Shown here: positions 62,601-64,000 of the stretch, one piece after another
Position numbering within the stretch: the stretch's first letter is position 1
Layout of the letters: every line of letters begins with the position of its first letter
Notes under the pieces: model-generated
Told to the model about the DNA's origin: nothing
Database searches by the model: none
What the model saw: only the letters and a program-made list of their open reading frames with translations
Position numbers and translations under genes: made by a program
Assembly: GCA_026874595.1 (NCBI GenBank)
Contig: CM049312.1
Span: forward strand, 66,002,929-66,066,928
Reading direction: 5' to 3'
Length of the DNA: 64,000 nucleotides
Origin: Sipunculus nudus
Taxonomy: Eukaryota > Annelida > Sipuncula > Golfingiida > Sipunculidae

Positions 62601-63720
62601 AAGGATATGGGTAACAGAGACCTAATTTCTGGTTTCCATGGAGACTTATCATGGGTCTCCCTGTGTGTCAAGAACAAAGATTCTAGGTCCAGTCGTTACG
62701 ATTTGTACCCTGTTGACAGATAACTACATCCTTAAAGGTCTCAAAAATGGAGAAAACAATTCGTGAACATTGAAAAATACAGGTGGTGCCACCAGTCTGC
62801 ACAAACTGATGAAACATCTCATGATCAATATGTATGTCGAAAATCATGACCATCAGTGATGTAGTTAATGAGATATTGAATGTTTTGTATGAAATTTTTG
62901 ACTATTCTGGGGGGTAATTTTGGGCCCCATAGCTCAAAGGATATGGGTAACAGAGACCTAATATCTGGTTTCCATGGAGACTTTTCATAGGTCTCTCAGT
63001 GTGTCGAAAATGAAGATTCTAGGTCCAGTCGTTACGATTTGTGCCACGCTAACAGATGACAGCATCCTCAAAGGTCTCAAAAATAGAGGAAAAAATCGTA
63101 AAAAATCAAACAGTACAGGTGGCGCCACCAGTCTGCAGGAACTGATCGAACATCTCATGATCAATATGTATGCCAAAAATGAAGACCATCAGTGATGTAG
63201 TTATTGAGATATTGAAATTTTTGTATGAACTTTTTTACTATTCTGGGGGGTACTTTGGGGTCCCAGAGCTCAAAGGATATGGGTAACAGAGACCTAATTT
63301 CTGGTTTCCAAGGAGATTTTTCATGGACCTCTCAGTGTGTCAAGAATTAAGATTCTAGGTCCAGTCTTTATGATTTGTGCCTTGTTAACAGATGTTCACA
63401 TTTTTAAAGGTCTCAAAAATAGAGAAAAAAATTCGTAAAAAATCGAAAAATACAGGTGGCGCCACCAGTCTGCAGGAAGTGATGTAACATCTCATGATCA
63501 ATATGTATGCCAAAAATCATGACCATCAGTCAAGTAGTTAATGAGATATTGAAGTTTTTGTATGAAATTTTTGATTTTTCTGGGGGGTACTTTGGGGCCA
63601 CATAGCTCGAAGGATATGGGTAACAGAGACCTAATTTCTGGTTTCCAAAGATTTTTTATGGACCTCTCAGAATCCCAAGTTACAAGGTTCTAGGTCCAGC
63701 GGTTACGATTTGTGCCAAGT
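59690..63720. repeat. E4 cargo array 2: 336-bp units (12), with a 672-bp dimer register
   Basis: The palindrome-bearing start ACAGGTGGCGCCACCAGTCT recurs at 59746, 60087, 60430, 60766, 61102, 61439, 61774, 62110, 62446, 62782, 63119 and 63455, a spacing of 335-343. From 60766 on, two unit types alternate (CTGCACAAACTGATGAAAC and CTGCAGGAACTGAT), so the true recent unit is 672 bp. Frames in the array repeat with this register and are not genes. Confidence 0.93.
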
Positions 63721-64000
63721 TAACGGACGGACAGACGGACAGACGGACGACGGACAAAGAGTGATCGCTATAGCTCAGATGACTTTCAGTCAGCTGAGCT
63801 AAAAATCAGGAAAGATATTTGGTCACTTAAGACCAAAAGTGTTAAAGGTAGGGACTTTTTTTCTGTAATACAACGTTAATTAATCAAAATTTAATTGTAT
63901 ACCAAAAATTAGATCAAAATCTGTTAAATTTTTTTAAATATTGGTAAAAATATAAAATTGGTACCTTAAATTTTGCCCAACTTTGGCCACGCCATGTTTT

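Larger units (their letters stand above)
58383..63805 (-). mobile_element. Hairpin-ended element E4 (about 5.4 kb), inserted in E2 of unit 2
   Basis: Inverted member of the family. At the left it opens AACAAGTGACCCATGGGTCA followed by GACGCTCAGCTGAC. At the right it closes AGCTCAGATGACT-TTC-AGTCAGCTGAGCT then AAAAA. Removing it restores the A-run and the sequence seen uninterrupted at 50457-50465 in unit 1 (7 As there; 4 plus 5 here), so the boundaries are fixed to within a few bases. The cargo is two tandem arrays (58702-59640 and 59690-63720). No coding capacity. Confidence 0.85.
56012..64000. repeat. 7.9-kb tandem duplication, unit 2 (continues past the window)
   Basis: Head-to-tail copy of 48086-56011 with only a few substitutions and 1-bp indels (one falls near 56733), interrupted by E4 at 58383-63805. 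The near-identity marks it as the youngest large event in the window. Confidence 0.9.

Noticed and set aside
60958-63195. Recurrent 60-73-codon frames on both strands in the 336-bp array
   Set aside because: They recur with the 672-bp repeat register because 336 is divisible by three; most units have stops and there is no protein family match.

Overview
The window looks like nuclear DNA of an animal, most likely a marine mollusc and probably a bivalve. It is AT-rich and full of microsatellites, tandem repeats and transposable-element debris. It has one spliced gene with GT-AG introns and no long open frames. It also carries repeats opening with a 'TTTTTAGCTCAGCTGACT' hairpin followed by a GTCCGTC-type microsatellite, which I associate with bivalve and gastropod genomes. 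The taxon is an inference from memory of such repeats; no marker gene is present.

Genes. I could assemble one complete gene by hand. It has four coding exons on the + strand (11231-11237, 11596-11727, 16769-16931, 18024-18117), all splice phases agree, and it encodes 131 residues of the NTF2-like / SnoaL / DUF4440 fold. Its long intron holds a degenerate palindrome-bearing repeat, a decayed Ty3/Gypsy element and a decayed LINE. Exons 3 and 4 of a tandem paralogue lie at the left edge (64-226 and 1300-1339); its last exon is cut by an in-frame stop. The two copies sit in a tandem segmental duplication (1-5740 and 16706-22200), each ending in a 34-bp minisatellite.

Layout: 1-5740 duplicated block A. 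5741-11121 mostly unrecognised AT-rich DNA. 11231-18117 the gene. 16706-22200 duplicated block B. 22200-28230 short repeats, microsatellites, SINE-like and CpG-rich MITE-like pieces. 28231-30229 a foldback element. 30496-35099 a non-coding LTR retrotransposon, minus orientation, inside an older inverted repeat. 35835-36715 a GT-rich foldback. 37747-40202 hairpin-ended element E1. 40692-40908 a SINE. 41136-41711 a hAT-type MITE. 42237-45490 a TIR element with five copies of one 16-mer. 48086-64000 a 7.9-kb-period tandem duplication made largely of hairpin-ended elements nested in one another (E2, E3, E4).

The most distinctive system is this hairpin-ended family. Four members (37747-40202, 50036-55662, 51269-53899 and, inverted, 58383-63805) share the same left hairpin and the same right-end palindrome. 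E1, E2 and E4 carry unrelated tandem-repeat cargoes of about 150 bp, about 620 bp and 336/672 bp. Paralogous empty sites inside the window confirm three of the insertions. The layout resembles non-autonomous Helitron/Helentron (DINE-1, pearl/CvE-like) elements, but no transposase or Rep/helicase gene is present, so the class is an inference.
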